Source of the DNA: an uncultured Candidatus Actinomarina sp.
Lineage (GTDB): Bacteria; Actinomycetota; Acidimicrobiia; Actinomarinales; Actinomarinaceae
Direction: 5' to 3'
DNA length: 64,000 nucleotides
Assembly: GCA_902610815.1 (NCBI GenBank)
Contig: CACLXG010000001.1
Location: 202,775 to 266,774, forward strand
The stretch's first letter is position 1; each line of letters opens with the position of its first letter. The notes under the pieces are model-generated. The model did not search any database, was not told the DNA's origin, and saw only the letters and a program-made list of their open reading frames with translations. The position numbers and the translations under genes are program-made. Shown one piece after another: positions 16,628 through 25,243 of this stretch.

Positions 16628-17746
16628 ATGAAAAAATCTTATATAGTTTTAATCTTATTAATACTTATGTCTTGTTCTTCAGATAACGACTCTCAAGAAA
16701 ATGTCGTTGTTGATGAATCAGTTACTCCTACATCCACTACAACTTCTTCAGAAAGTAGTGAAGATACTACTACTACATCTACTACTGATCCAGTGTTTGC
16801 ATACAATTTTGATGTTGAGAAAATGTCACCATTTACAGGAAAAGAACTTCCACCAGAAATCTGGCTGTTAAGACCTAAAAGGGTAATAGCATTTAAAATT
16901 GATAATAATATTAATGCTCGACCACAATCTGGCTTACAAGAAGCAGATGCAGTTCACGAAATATTGGTTGAAGGTGGAATGACAAGATTTTTAGCATTTT
17001 TCATGGATAAAACATCAAATTATCTCGGCCCGATTAGATCGGCCAGACCTACTGATCCAACTGTCGTAAGACCTTATGGAGGTACATTAGTTGTTTCAGG
17101 TGCTACAGATGGTTTAATACCCGCCATTAGAGATTTGGGAGTACCAGTTCTTGAAGAACAAAAAGCTCCAGCAATGTTTAGAATCGCATCAAGAAAAGCA
17201 CCACATAACTTATATGCCGATACAGAATTGGTACGTGAAAATATTAATAATAGAGGATTCTTCTTCCTACAGCCTGGTCCAAGTCCTCTGTATCCATTTG
17301 GTTTAGATCAAAGTAATTGGAATACTGGTGCAAACAAAATAAGTGTTAAATATTCGGAATTTACAACTGTAATATGGAAACTTGATGGAGAAAAGTATTC
17401 AAGATTTATTATTGACAACTATTCAGAAAATAAAGATGCAACAGCTCATAATTTTATTACACAAGATGGAACTTATACAGATATATTAAAAACAGAAACT
17501 ATAGTAGTAATTCAAGGTCCTCTTTATAAAGATAATGCAACAACTCTTCCAAGCGTTCTAACTGTAGGTGTCGGTAATGCGTATGTATTTAATAATGGAA
17601 ATTTTGTAGAAGGCACATGGAGAAGAGGAGACATTTCTGAAACTTTTGTTCTTCAAGATAAAAATCAAAACCCAATACTTGTTCCACCGAGTTCTCAATG
17701 GGTACATATTTTACCAAATGAAGGTGAAGTTTCTATAGACAACTAA
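16628..17746 (+). CDS. DUF3048 (YerB-like) lipoprotein
   Basis: 372 residues. A signal peptide ends in the lipobox LMSC (Cys16), then a Ser/Thr-rich linker with TTTTSTT repeats, then the DUF3048 domain. Hallmarks are RPKRVIAFKIDNNINARPQSG, EILVEGGMTRF, GPIRSARPTDPT and APHNLYADT. The family is extracytoplasmic, attached to the membrane, and its function is unknown. TAATAT (16616-16621) is 6 bases before the ATG. The next gene carries a second copy of the domain, so they are a tandem duplication with divergence. Confidence 0.88.
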   Translation: MKKSYIVLILLILMSCSSDNDSQENVVVDESVTPTSTTTSSESSEDTTTTSTTDPVFAYNFDVEKMSPFTGKELPPEIWLLRPKRVIAFKIDNNINARPQSGLQEADAVHEILVEGGMTRFLAFFMDKTSNYLGPIRSARPTDPTVVRPYGGTLVVSGATDGLIPAIRDLGVPVLEEQKAPAMFRIASRKAPHNLYADTELVRENINNRGFFFLQPGPSPLYPFGLDQSNWNTGANKISVKYSEFTTVIWKLDGEKYSRFIIDNYSENKDATAHNFITQDGTYTDILKTETIVVIQGPLYKDNATTLPSVLTVGVGNAYVFNNGNFVEGTWRRGDISETFVLQDKNQNPILVPPSSQWVHILPNEGEVSIDN

Positions 17747-17755
17747 TATAAAAGG

Positions 17756-19489
17756 ATGCAAAATTTAATAATTTCTATCCTTTTTTCACTATCTTTAACA
17801 ACACAACCAAGTTTTAACTCATGTAATGACTATTACGAGAGTCATGTTGTAAAAAGTGATATTATGATGCAAATTGTCTTAAAATCTTATGGTTATTACA
17901 ACGGCATAATTGACGGAGAATTTGGTAATAAGTCCAAAAAAGCTCTTGTTTTGTTTCAAGGATCTAATAATTTATCCCCAGACGGTGTATTAGGTCAACA
18001 AACTTGTAAATTATTATTGAATAAGAATAATATAGTCAGAAATAATCAACAACAAGATGATAAATCAGTAAATATTGAAAATAATTATTCTCAAGAAATA
18101 TATGATGTACAAGTAAAGTTAAAAGAACTTGGCTTGTATACATCAAGCCTAGATGGAATAAATGGTCCAGGAACTAAACGGGCAATAATTAAATTTCAAG
18201 AAAAGTCTGGTTTAAAAAATGATGGTGTTGCTGGCCCACTAACATTAGCCGCATTAGAAAAGGGAGAAGAGAGTTATGTTAAAACAAATAATACTAGTAC
18301 CTCCACTACTACAAACACTTCTGAAGTATCAACAACAAATTCAGCATTAGATCTCCGAAACTACGATCCTAATAAACAATGTGTTAATGGTTATGTTGAT
18401 TCAAATGGAGTTTGGGTACCAGATCCGTGTTTCAAGCCAGTATTTGTATATAGATTTGGGAAGACTGCACAAGTAAATTCACAAAATGAATTAGACGCGT
18501 ATTTAGGTGATCGATGGTCTTTAACTAAAGAAAAAACTTATGTAACAATCGGCAGGGTAAATACACAAAATTTTACTGATGGAATTCACTCACCAGTTAA
18601 TGGTTTAAAAATGCAAAGTAACGCAAATAATAAAATAGTTATAGGAATTAAAAATGACAACAATGTAAGAGCTAGGCCCCAATCGGGTCCTCAAAAAGCA
18701 GATGCAGTTTTTGAAGTACTTGTTGAAGGTGGGATGACCAGATTTATTAATATATTTTATGAATCAGATACTTCATATCATGGACCAATCAGATCAGCAA
18801 GACCTACAGATCCAACTGTTTTAAGACCGCTTGATGGTGTTTTAGTTGCCAGTGGAGCTACTGGAGGTTTAATACCAGAAATTCTTGATATGGGTGTACC
18901 TGTAATAACTGATAGGAGACCAGAATATTTTAGAATATCTTCTAGAAGAGCTCCCCATAATTTATATGCAGATACTTATAAGCTCAAATCTTTAGCAATA
19001 GCAAAAGGTTATAAGAAATCTCAAAATCCTCAACCATTATTTCCATGGGGAAATCCAAATATATCAAGTTGGTCAAATGGAACAAGTATAAAACTCAAAT
19101 TTTCAGGTCAAACATCAACTACTTGGACATGGAATGGCTCAAACTATATAAGAACATTTTATGATGCTTATAAGGGATCTGATTCTAGAAATATTCATTA
19201 TTGGGAAGACGAAAATGGTTTATCCGGTCAATTTTCATTTAAAACTGTAATTGCACTTTTTTGTGAACCTTATGTTCACCCTTTACAACTTCCTTCTGTA
19301 AAAACAGTTGGTGAAGGACGTGCGATAATATTACACGGTGGAAAAATGATGGATGTTAGATGGAAAAGAGGTTCTAATTTAGATCCGTTCCATATTGTTG
19401 ATTCAAATGGAAATACAATGTATATACCTGCAGGGAAACCTTGGATTTCTTTAGTTCCAAGCACATATTTGCCTACTTTTGACAATTAA
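17756..19489 (+). CDS. Secreted protein with two peptidoglycan-binding domains and DUF3048
   Basis: 577 residues. A short hydrophobic start (1-20, no clear lipobox) leads to two PG_binding_1 repeats (about 34-90, with DGEFGNKSKKALVLFQ; about 117-170, with DGINGPGTKRAIIKFQ). A Thr/Ser linker follows, then a DUF3048 domain (about 290-577) with ARPQSGPQKADAVFEVLVEG, GPIRSARPTDPT and APHNLYADT. It probably sits at the wall, anchored through peptidoglycan. It follows its lipoprotein paralogue by 9 bases. Function is unknown. Confidence 0.88.
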   Translation: MQNLIISILFSLSLTTQPSFNSCNDYYESHVVKSDIMMQIVLKSYGYYNGIIDGEFGNKSKKALVLFQGSNNLSPDGVLGQQTCKLLLNKNNIVRNNQQQDDKSVNIENNYSQEIYDVQVKLKELGLYTSSLDGINGPGTKRAIIKFQEKSGLKNDGVAGPLTLAALEKGEESYVKTNNTSTSTTTNTSEVSTTNSALDLRNYDPNKQCVNGYVDSNGVWVPDPCFKPVFVYRFGKTAQVNSQNELDAYLGDRWSLTKEKTYVTIGRVNTQNFTDGIHSPVNGLKMQSNANNKIVIGIKNDNNVRARPQSGPQKADAVFEVLVEGGMTRFINIFYESDTSYHGPIRSARPTDPTVLRPLDGVLVASGATGGLIPEILDMGVPVITDRRPEYFRISSRRAPHNLYADTYKLKSLAIAKGYKKSQNPQPLFPWGNPNISSWSNGTSIKLKFSGQTSTTWTWNGSNYIRTFYDAYKGSDSRNIHYWEDENGLSGQFSFKTVIALFCEPYVHPLQLPSVKTVGEGRAIILHGGKMMDVRWKRGSNLDPFHIVDSNGNTMYIPAGKPWISLVPSTYLPTFDN

Positions 19490-19506
19490 CTTTACTTTTG
19501 TATATT
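19479..19506 (+). promoter_or_regulatory. Candidate sigma-70 promoter for a short transcript
   Basis: TTGACA (19479-19484), a 16-base spacer and TATATT (19501-19506) overlap the last codons of the DUF3048 gene. A second arrangement, TTACTT (19492-19497) with 17 bases to TATATT (19515-19520), is also possible. No ORF follows before the terminator at 19561. Confidence 0.5.
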
Positions 19507-19512
19507 AAAAAT

Positions 19513-19593
19513 GGTATATTAAGAGTGCGTTTCAATTAAGTGTGATACGCAGCCCTGTTGGGAAGCCCTCTTTTTGGGGGCTTCCGTTTTTTT
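19513..19593 (+). ncRNA. Candidate small RNA (about 70-80 nt)
   Basis: A promoter-like sequence is followed after about 80 bases by a strong terminator, with no ORF between. The RNA could fold as TGCGT/ACGCA (around 19526-19551), a small CCC-TGTT-GGG hairpin (19553-19562, competing with the terminator stem) and the terminator hairpin. I recognise no known family. The alternative is that this is only the 3' end of the DUF3048 transcript. Confidence 0.35.
19561..19593 (+). terminator. Strong intrinsic terminator
   Basis: GGAAGCCC (19561-19568) pairs with GGGCTTCC (19578-19585), followed by seven T (19587-19593). It lies between convergent genes: it ends the DUF3048 unit and any small RNA, and abuts the stop of the LLM oxidoreductase on the other strand. 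Confidence 0.92.
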
Positions 19594-19596
19594 AGA

Positions 19597-20538
19597 CTAA
19601 TTTAATTCTGATAAGATTTCTAACGTATCTCCCCAAACAATGTCTGGTATATAAGCAATTAAATATGAACATCCTTCTTTTTCAAAATGTTCGATAGAAG
19701 AAAATACTTGATCTTTAGTTCCAATTAATGGGCGATCGTAATAATATTCTTTTGGGATATTAGTATATTCTGCGAGTTTGTTTATTTTTGTATCCAAGTC
19801 ATTACTATCTTCACCAATAAGAACATTTGTATGAAGTGTTCTACCAATATCATTAAAATCACGATCTTCATTTAGACAGTGTTCTTTTAATATTTCTGAT
19901 TTATGTTTAAAGCCTTCAACATCAACATCCCAATTTCCATAATCACCATATTTAGCTAAAAGTTTAAGTGTAACTTTTTCACCACCTCCACATACCCAGA
20001 GTGGCGGATATGGTTTTTGTAATGGTTTAGGTTGATTAATTGCTCCATCTATTTGGTAGTACTTACCTTTAAAACTTGGAGTCTCTTCAGTAGTCATTAA
20101 TTTATATATTATTAATGACTCTTCTAGCATTTTTAATCTAGTTCCAGCTGTTGGATAGTCATATCCATAGGCTTTGTACTCATGATCATACCAACCAGCA
20201 CCAATTGCATATTCAAGACGCCCACCAGACATTACGTCAATATTGGAAGCAACTTTAGTTAGGTAAGCAGGATTCCTATATGAATTACAAGTACACATTT
20301 GACCTAATCTTGCTTTTGAAGTTTTTTGTGATAAAGCTGACATCAAGGTCCAACATTCATAAGTTGGGTCTTGTGTTGGTTTAGGTACAGTATGAAAATG
20401 ATCATATACCCATATAGATTCATAATTTAAATCTTCTATTTTAGAAGCTACGTTTAATATGGTGTCCCACTGTTTGTTTACATCTATACCATACAAATCC
20501 ATTCGCCAACCTTGAGGAATGAATGCACCAATTTTCAT
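19597..20538 (-). CDS. LLM-class (luciferase-like) oxidoreductase, probably F420-dependent
   Basis: 313 residues, a single (beta/alpha)8 luciferase-like domain. Family marks are SIWVYDHFHTVP (residues about 41-52), GQMCTCNSYRNPAYLTKVA, MSGGRLEYAIGAGWYDHEYKAYGY and the phosphate-site region PPLWVCGGG. In Actinobacteria such proteins mostly use coenzyme F420. The substrate is unknown. A consensus TATAAT (20545-20550) lies 6 bases before the ATG with no Shine-Dalgarno, so the mRNA is probably leaderless, and the box overlaps the end of the 123-residue gene. Confidence 0.88.
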   Translation of the reverse strand: MKIGAFIPQGWRMDLYGIDVNKQWDTILNVASKIEDLNYESIWVYDHFHTVPKPTQDPTYECWTLMSALSQKTSKARLGQMCTCNSYRNPAYLTKVASNIDVMSGGRLEYAIGAGWYDHEYKAYGYDYPTAGTRLKMLEESLIIYKLMTTEETPSFKGKYYQIDGAINQPKPLQKPYPPLWVCGGGEKVTLKLLAKYGDYGNWDVDVEGFKHKSEILKEHCLNEDRDFNDIGRTLHTNVLIGEDSNDLDTKINKLAEYTNIPKEYYYDRPLIGTKDQVFSSIEHFEKEGCSYLIAYIPDIVWGDTLEILSELN

Positions 20539-20545
20539 ATAATTA

Positions 20546-20917
20546 TTATAGTTTTTTATTATTACGTCGTTTTAAAAGTCTAAGTAGATCTGAAATATCT
20601 TCTCTCTCAGTTCTACTATTCAGATATTTAATACCAGAGATAAAAAATATAATACTTGATATAAAGATTAGAAAACTGTTAAGAATTTTTACAACAGCTG
20701 TATTTCTACATACAACTTCGTTCATTCTTAAATTCTTTTCACTGTACTCAATATTATTTATTAATATGTCATATATTGATCCACAGTTTAATTTGAATTC
20801 TTGGTATTTAAATCTAGAAACTCCAACAAATTCAATTTCCACATCGTCTATAAGATAAAGAAATGTTATTAAATAAATCAAAAATAAAATTATTAATAAA
20901 TATTTTTTATTATTCAT
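20546..20917 (-). CDS. Hypothetical two-span membrane protein
   Basis: 123 residues. It has an N-terminal hydrophobic span (about 5-24), a loop of about 60 residues with two cysteines (LNCGS and EVVCRN) likely to lie outside the cytoplasm and able to form a disulfide, a second span (about 79-96), and a charged C-terminal tail (TEREDISDLLRLLKRRNNKK). I do not recognise it. It is divergent from the 189-residue membrane protein gene. Confidence 0.6.
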   Translation of the reverse strand: MNNKKYLLIILFLIYLITFLYLIDDVEIEFVGVSRFKYQEFKLNCGSIYDILINNIEYSEKNLRMNEVVCRNTAVVKILNSFLIFISSIIFFISGIKYLNSRTEREDISDLLRLLKRRNNKKL

Positions 20918-20938
20918 AGACTAAATACACTTTACATT

Positions 20939-21508
20939 ATGAATGAAATAACTTTAGTTGAAAATCAACTTAAAAGAATGCGATCAATGAATAAGTTTTA
21001 TCATAAACAATTCTTAATAGATGTTCGTTTTTTCTTTATTTTAGGTACATTTTCGCTAATTTTATCCTTTAATGTAGTAGAAATTAACTATATTTTGCCT
21101 CTCATATCACTGTTTGGTAGTGTTATTCTCGCTTTTCATGCATATTATCTAATATTTTCTAGAAATTACTCAGAATATTTAGAAAAAGAGATTAATAATT
21201 TACTTAATAAAGATGTATTTATTACGCATAAGTTAGAAAACAAGTATTTTTTCCCAATTCAAGATAAAAAGATAGTTGTTGCAAAACTTGGAAATGATTT
21301 TTCTTGGTTTAGTTTCGTAACTTTGTTTATTACTTTTTATGGTATTTCTTTGCATGCATATGGAATGTATAATATTTTTACAACACTTAATGGCATTTAT
21401 TATTTTCTGTTTATAATATTTCTTACACTTGTAACATTCATAATTGGATATTGGTGGTTCATTAATAATGAAGGTGAATCTAGATTAAGTAGAATATATG
21501 ACAAATAA
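20939..21508 (+). CDS. Hypothetical four-span membrane protein
   Basis: 189 residues. A basic N terminus (NQLKRMRSMNKFYHKQF) leads to two spans (about 31-47 and 51-72), a cytoplasmic stretch of about 45 residues, and two more spans (about 123-143 and 150-172) ending in a charged tail. No family is recognised. TACACT (20926-20931) lies 7 bases before the ATG. It overlaps the thioesterase by 11 bases and heads a four-gene unit ending with the cyclophilin. Confidence 0.6.
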   Translation: MNEITLVENQLKRMRSMNKFYHKQFLIDVRFFFILGTFSLILSFNVVEINYILPLISLFGSVILAFHAYYLIFSRNYSEYLEKEINNLLNKDVFITHKLENKYFFPIQDKKIVVAKLGNDFSWFSFVTLFITFYGISLHAYGMYNIFTTLNGIYYFLFIIFLTLVTFIIGYWWFINNEGESRLSRIYDK

Positions 21509-21881
21509 ATTTACAAATTTTGATGGTGATAATTTAGATAACTATCTTGGCCATGAAATGATTGAAATTAAAAAAAATTATGTAGAGTCTAAATTAAATG
21601 TTAAAGATCATCACAAACAACCGATGGGTCTTGTTCATGGGGGCATATATTCCACATTAGCTGAAACTATATGCTCTTATGGTGCAAATTTTTTAGATAT
21701 TGGAAATTTTGTTGGAGTAAACAATAATACAGATTTTTTAACAAGCGTTCAGGAAGGTGAAATAACCTGTATAGCTGAGCCGATAAAAATCGGAAGGTCC
21801 TATCAACTTTGGGAATGTAAAATGTATAATAATGAAAATTTATGTGCAATATCGAAAGTTAGGCTGAGCAAAGTAAATTAA
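21498..21881 (+). CDS. PaaI-type hotdog-fold thioesterase
   Basis: 127 residues, one hotdog domain. The family's central segment is GLVHGGIYSTLAETICSYGA (about 44-63), where His47-Gly48-Gly49 and Glu56 form the usual thioester site. It would cleave acyl-CoA thioesters, often aromatic ones; the substrate is unknown. The stop overlaps the next ATG by one base (TAATG). Confidence 0.88.
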   Translation: MTNKFTNFDGDNLDNYLGHEMIEIKKNYVESKLNVKDHHKQPMGLVHGGIYSTLAETICSYGANFLDIGNFVGVNNNTDFLTSVQEGEITCIAEPIKIGRSYQLWECKMYNNENLCAISKVRLSKVN

Positions 21882-22039
21882 TGAAGTTACTAATCATTCT
21901 TTTTTTATTCACAGCATGCAATTCAAGTTCAAATTTAAATCCAGATTGTTGGAAATCTCAAAATGAAAAATGCAATGAACAAGAAAGAGTAAATACAAAT
22001 AATATAAATATTGGTAATGTAGGAGGTGCAGGAGGTTAG
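21881..22039 (+). CDS. Small lipoprotein (52 residues)
   Basis: A short gene with a signal peptide and lipobox (LFLFTAC, Cys13). About 39 mature residues follow: polar, with two more cysteines (DCWKSQNEKCNEQE) and a glycine-rich end (GNVGGAGG). The bases encoding that Gly-rich end contain GGAGG runs that also serve as ribosome site for the cyclophilin, whose ATG follows the TAG directly. The tight fit (TAATG start, no gap at the end) supports a real gene. Its role is unknown. Confidence 0.7.
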   Translation: MKLLIILFLFTACNSSSNLNPDCWKSQNEKCNEQERVNTNNINIGNVGGAGG

Positions 22040-22672
22040 ATGAAAAAATATTTAATACTTTTTTTATTATTCTCTTTATGCACATCAAGTGAAGAAACCG
22101 AAATAAAACCTTTAGAAACAACTACTAGTTCAACGATAGGAGATCAAATGAGTGACAAGATATATGATGCACAACCGACTATGCAAATAGACGAAGGTAA
22201 ATCATACACAGCTGTTATTAAAACTAATTTAGGTGATATGACTGTAGAATTTTTTACAGACGATGCACCAATTACTGTTAATAATTTTATTTCATTATCA
22301 AAAGATGGATATTATGACAATGTTATTTTTCATAGAGTTATCTCTGGTTTTATGATTCAAGGTGGCGATCCATCTGGAACAGGTCATGGTGATTATGGAA
22401 AATTTCCTGGATATGAATTTGAAGATGAATTAAACAACCAAAGACCATATGAAAAAGGAATTTTAGCTATGGCTAACAGAGGTCCTAACACAAATGGAAG
22501 TCAATTTTTTATTATGCATGTAGATTATCCACTTCCTTATAGCTACACAATATTTGGACAAGTTGTAGACGGTTTTGATGTCATCGATAAAATAGCATCT
22601 GTTGATACAGACTCAGCTGATAAACCAACAACAGATGTTGTAATTAGCACAGTTGAAGTTACAGAGAATTAA
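22040..22672 (+). CDS. Exported cyclophilin-type peptidyl-prolyl isomerase
   Basis: 210 residues. A signal peptide (1-14, ending LFSLC; the lipobox is imperfect, so lipid attachment is uncertain) and a Thr/Ser linker precede a cyclophilin domain. Visible motifs are NLGDMTVEFFTDDAPITVNN, FHRVISGFMIQGGDP (catalytic Arg and the Gln-Gly-Gly-Asp core), GILAMANRGPNTNGSQFFI and a family-type ending. It helps fold exported proteins. It follows the small lipoprotein with no gap. A bulged hairpin with a T run at 22703-22728 may end the transcript. Confidence 0.93.
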   Translation: MKKYLILFLLFSLCTSSEETEIKPLETTTSSTIGDQMSDKIYDAQPTMQIDEGKSYTAVIKTNLGDMTVEFFTDDAPITVNNFISLSKDGYYDNVIFHRVISGFMIQGGDPSGTGHGDYGKFPGYEFEDELNNQRPYEKGILAMANRGPNTNGSQFFIMHVDYPLPYSYTIFGQVVDGFDVIDKIASVDTDSADKPTTDVVISTVEVTEN

Positions 22673-23219
22673 AATACTTTAAAGTTTTTTTACTAAATAC
22701 TCCACCTGGTACGCCTGTGGTGTTTTTTAACAGATATTTTTTTACAAAGAGTTCTTTTGTAAGATTTTTAATGTAATTCTCAGAATAATTTAGTTTTTTG
22801 GCTAAAAATAATGAATAATTGTTGTGATTCGATTTGATATAGAAGTCGTAAACGTATGCGTATTGGCACATTAACTCATTTCGATTTGAAGTATTTCTTG
22901 TATTAATATTTTTTACAAAGTTAGAAACATTAATTTTGTTAAAAACTTTGTTACCTGTTTTTTTTACAAAGTAGTCATTGTCTACGTCAGCCAAGTTAGA
23001 TATTTGTTTTTCTGCTTTTTTGTTTAAACTATAAATATTTAATTTTCTTAGATCTATTGAACTAATTGCATTGTTAGATTTTGACATGATTTTTATTGAT
23101 GTATTTTGTAATTGATATTGATTTATGAAATCGTACGTAAGTTCTACAATATATTTACTATTTACACTGGAGAATGTATATAAAATCTTTGAATTATTGA
23201 ATTTTATATTATTTTTCAT
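22659..23219 (-). CDS. Hypothetical protein with a likely C-terminal helix-turn-helix
   Basis: 186 residues, Asn- and Lys-rich. The C-terminal 45 residues (LFLAKKLNYSENYIKNLTKE, then YLLKNTTGVPGGVFSKKT) resemble the actinobacterial pattern 'HTH, long recognition helix, GxxGGxLTxKA' seen in many small DNA-binding proteins, so DNA binding is inferred. The N-terminal part has no recognised fold. It converges with the cyclophilin and overlaps it by 14 bases. TAAAAT (23226-23231) is 6 bases before the ATG. Confidence 0.6.
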   Translation of the reverse strand: MKNNIKFNNSKILYTFSSVNSKYIVELTYDFINQYQLQNTSIKIMSKSNNAISSIDLRKLNIYSLNKKAEKQISNLADVDNDYFVKKTGNKVFNKINVSNFVKNINTRNTSNRNELMCQYAYVYDFYIKSNHNNYSLFLAKKLNYSENYIKNLTKELFVKKYLLKNTTGVPGGVFSKKTLKYFNSL

Positions 23220-23305
23220 ACAATCATTTTATTAGGAATATTTATAAATATTTTTAATTAATTATGAAGTTCAGAGTTACATATAAGAGATATTATTATT
23301 AAATC

Positions 23306-25243
23306 ATGAATGTTGACATTACATTACCTGATGGATCAGTACGAAATTATGAATCACCCGTTACTGGTTATCAGATTGCTGAAAGCATAGGTCCTAGGTT
23401 ACTCAAAGACGCTATTTGTGTTGAAATAGATAATAAATTTCAAGATTTATCTTATGAAATATCAGAAAGCATAAATATAAGAATAGTAACTACTAAAGAT
23501 TTAGATGCCTTGCAAATATTAAGGCATTCCTCTGCACATATACTTGCTCAAGCAGTATTAAATTTATATCCAAATGCTCAGTTTGGAGTAGGCCCAAGTA
23601 TAGAAAATGGTTTTTACTATGATTTTCTCTTTGAAACCCCAATTAAAGAAAATGAACTTGAAAACATAGAAAAAGAAATGAAAAGTATTGCTAAAAGTGC
23701 ACAAAGTTTCATTAGATCTGAAATAACAAAAAAGGATGCTGTAAAGATATTTAGTAATCAAAAATTAAAGTTAGAGCTAATTGAATCAGCAGAATCTGAT
23801 GAGGGTGTTGGTGAAGAGATAGTATCTACTTATGCCAATGATGAATTTATAGATCTGTGCATGGGACCGCATGTGCCATCAACAAGTGTACTTAAGCATT
23901 TTAAACTGACGAAAGTTTCAGGTGCTTACTGGCGTGGTGATGAATCTAATGTTCAACTACAAAGAATATATGGTACATCATGGTTTTCTAAAGAGGATTT
24001 AGATCAATACTTAATTCAGCAAGAAGAAGCAGAAAAAAGAGATCATAGAAAATTAGGTAACGAATTAGATTTATTTACTTCAAGTGAAGAACTAGGGTCT
24101 GGAAACTATCTATGGAAACCCAAAGGTGCTGTATTAAGAGATGTAATAGAAACTTACAGTAAAAAAGCACATCTACAAAATGGTTATTCATTGGTAAATA
24201 CTCCTCATATAGGTAAATCAATTTTATGGGAAACATCAGGTCATTTAGATCATTACAGCGAAAATATGTATCCTCCAATAAATCATGATGAAAATAATGA
24301 AACTTATTATTTAAAACCAATGAATTGCCCTTTTCATATCCTTGTATATAAAAGTGACCTACATTCATATAAAGAATTACCTTTAAGGTATTTTGAATTT
24401 GGCTCTGTGTATAGATATGAGAAAACTGGTGTTTTGCACGGATTGCTCAGACTAAGAGGATTTACTCAAGACGATGCTCACATATTTTGTACAACTGATC
24501 AAATAAATGATGAAGTAAAAACACTTTTATCATTTTCTGTAAATTTGTTAGGAAGTTATGGCTTAACTGAAATTGAAGCGGATCTTTCCACAAAACCTAC
24601 AAAATACATTGGAAGTGATAAAGATTGGGATAATGCTACTAATAGTCTAAAACAATCGTTAACAGAATTAGAGGTTCCATTTCAAACTGCTGAAGGAGAA
24701 GGTGCATTTTATGGTCCAAAAATTGACTTACATGCAAAAGATGCAATCGGAAGAAGATGGCAATTAAGTACAATTCAAATCGACTTTGCTCAACCTGATA
24801 ATTTTGATATCGAGTATGTAAATTCTGATAATAAGAAATCCAAACCTGTAATGATTCACAGAGCACTATTAGGATCAGTTGAACGATTTACAGCTGTTTT
24901 ATTGGAACACTATGCGGGTAATTTACCAGGATGGCTTTCTCCGATTCAGATTGATGTTTTAACTATAGGCAATGTTAAAGAATATGCTCAAACTATTATT
25001 GAAGATTTAAAATCATACAGAGTTAATTTAGATGACAGAAATATTCGACTTGGTGAAAAACTACATAATTCTGAAAAATCAAAAACCCCAATACAAATAA
25101 TAATTGGTGAGAAAGACGCATCAAGCAATACTATGGCTGTAAATATCTTTGGAAAAGAAAACATGAAAGATGTTGATTATAAGAAGGCAATTAACAGTAT
25201 TAAGAAATCTTTAAAAGAACCGGAGTTTAGTTTAGATGGTTGA
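23306..25243 (+). CDS. thrS: Threonyl-tRNA synthetase
   Basis: 645 residues, full length. A TGS domain (1-60) precedes the editing domain (RHSSAHILAQAV about 73-84; zinc-type Cys in FIDLCMGPHVPST). The class II catalytic domain shows MNCPFHILVY, RYFEFGSVYRYEKTG and GRRWQLSTIQIDF, and an anticodon-binding domain ends the protein. It charges tRNA-Thr and edits Ser. TATTAT (23294-23299) is 6 bases before the ATG. It heads the long plus-strand array and overlaps the next gene by 8 bases. Confidence 0.97.
   Translation: MNVDITLPDGSVRNYESPVTGYQIAESIGPRLLKDAICVEIDNKFQDLSYEISESINIRIVTTKDLDALQILRHSSAHILAQAVLNLYPNAQFGVGPSIENGFYYDFLFETPIKENELENIEKEMKSIAKSAQSFIRSEITKKDAVKIFSNQKLKLELIESAESDEGVGEEIVSTYANDEFIDLCMGPHVPSTSVLKHFKLTKVSGAYWRGDESNVQLQRIYGTSWFSKEDLDQYLIQQEEAEKRDHRKLGNELDLFTSSEELGSGNYLWKPKGAVLRDVIETYSKKAHLQNGYSLVNTPHIGKSILWETSGHLDHYSENMYPPINHDENNETYYLKPMNCPFHILVYKSDLHSYKELPLRYFEFGSVYRYEKTGVLHGLLRLRGFTQDDAHIFCTTDQINDEVKTLLSFSVNLLGSYGLTEIEADLSTKPTKYIGSDKDWDNATNSLKQSLTELEVPFQTAEGEGAFYGPKIDLHAKDAIGRRWQLSTIQIDFAQPDNFDIEYVNSDNKKSKPVMIHRALLGSVERFTAVLLEHYAGNLPGWLSPIQIDVLTIGNVKEYAQTIIEDLKSYRVNLDDRNIRLGEKLHNSEKSKTPIQIIIGEKDASSNTMAVNIFGKENMKDVDYKKAINSIKKSLKEPEFSLDG

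Noticed and set aside
22703-22728. Terminator for the cyclophilin unit inside the convergent gene
   Set aside because: The stem is bulged (CACC/GGTG with an inner GG/CC) and encodes GVPGGV on the other strand, so I did not list it as a feature, although it has a T run.
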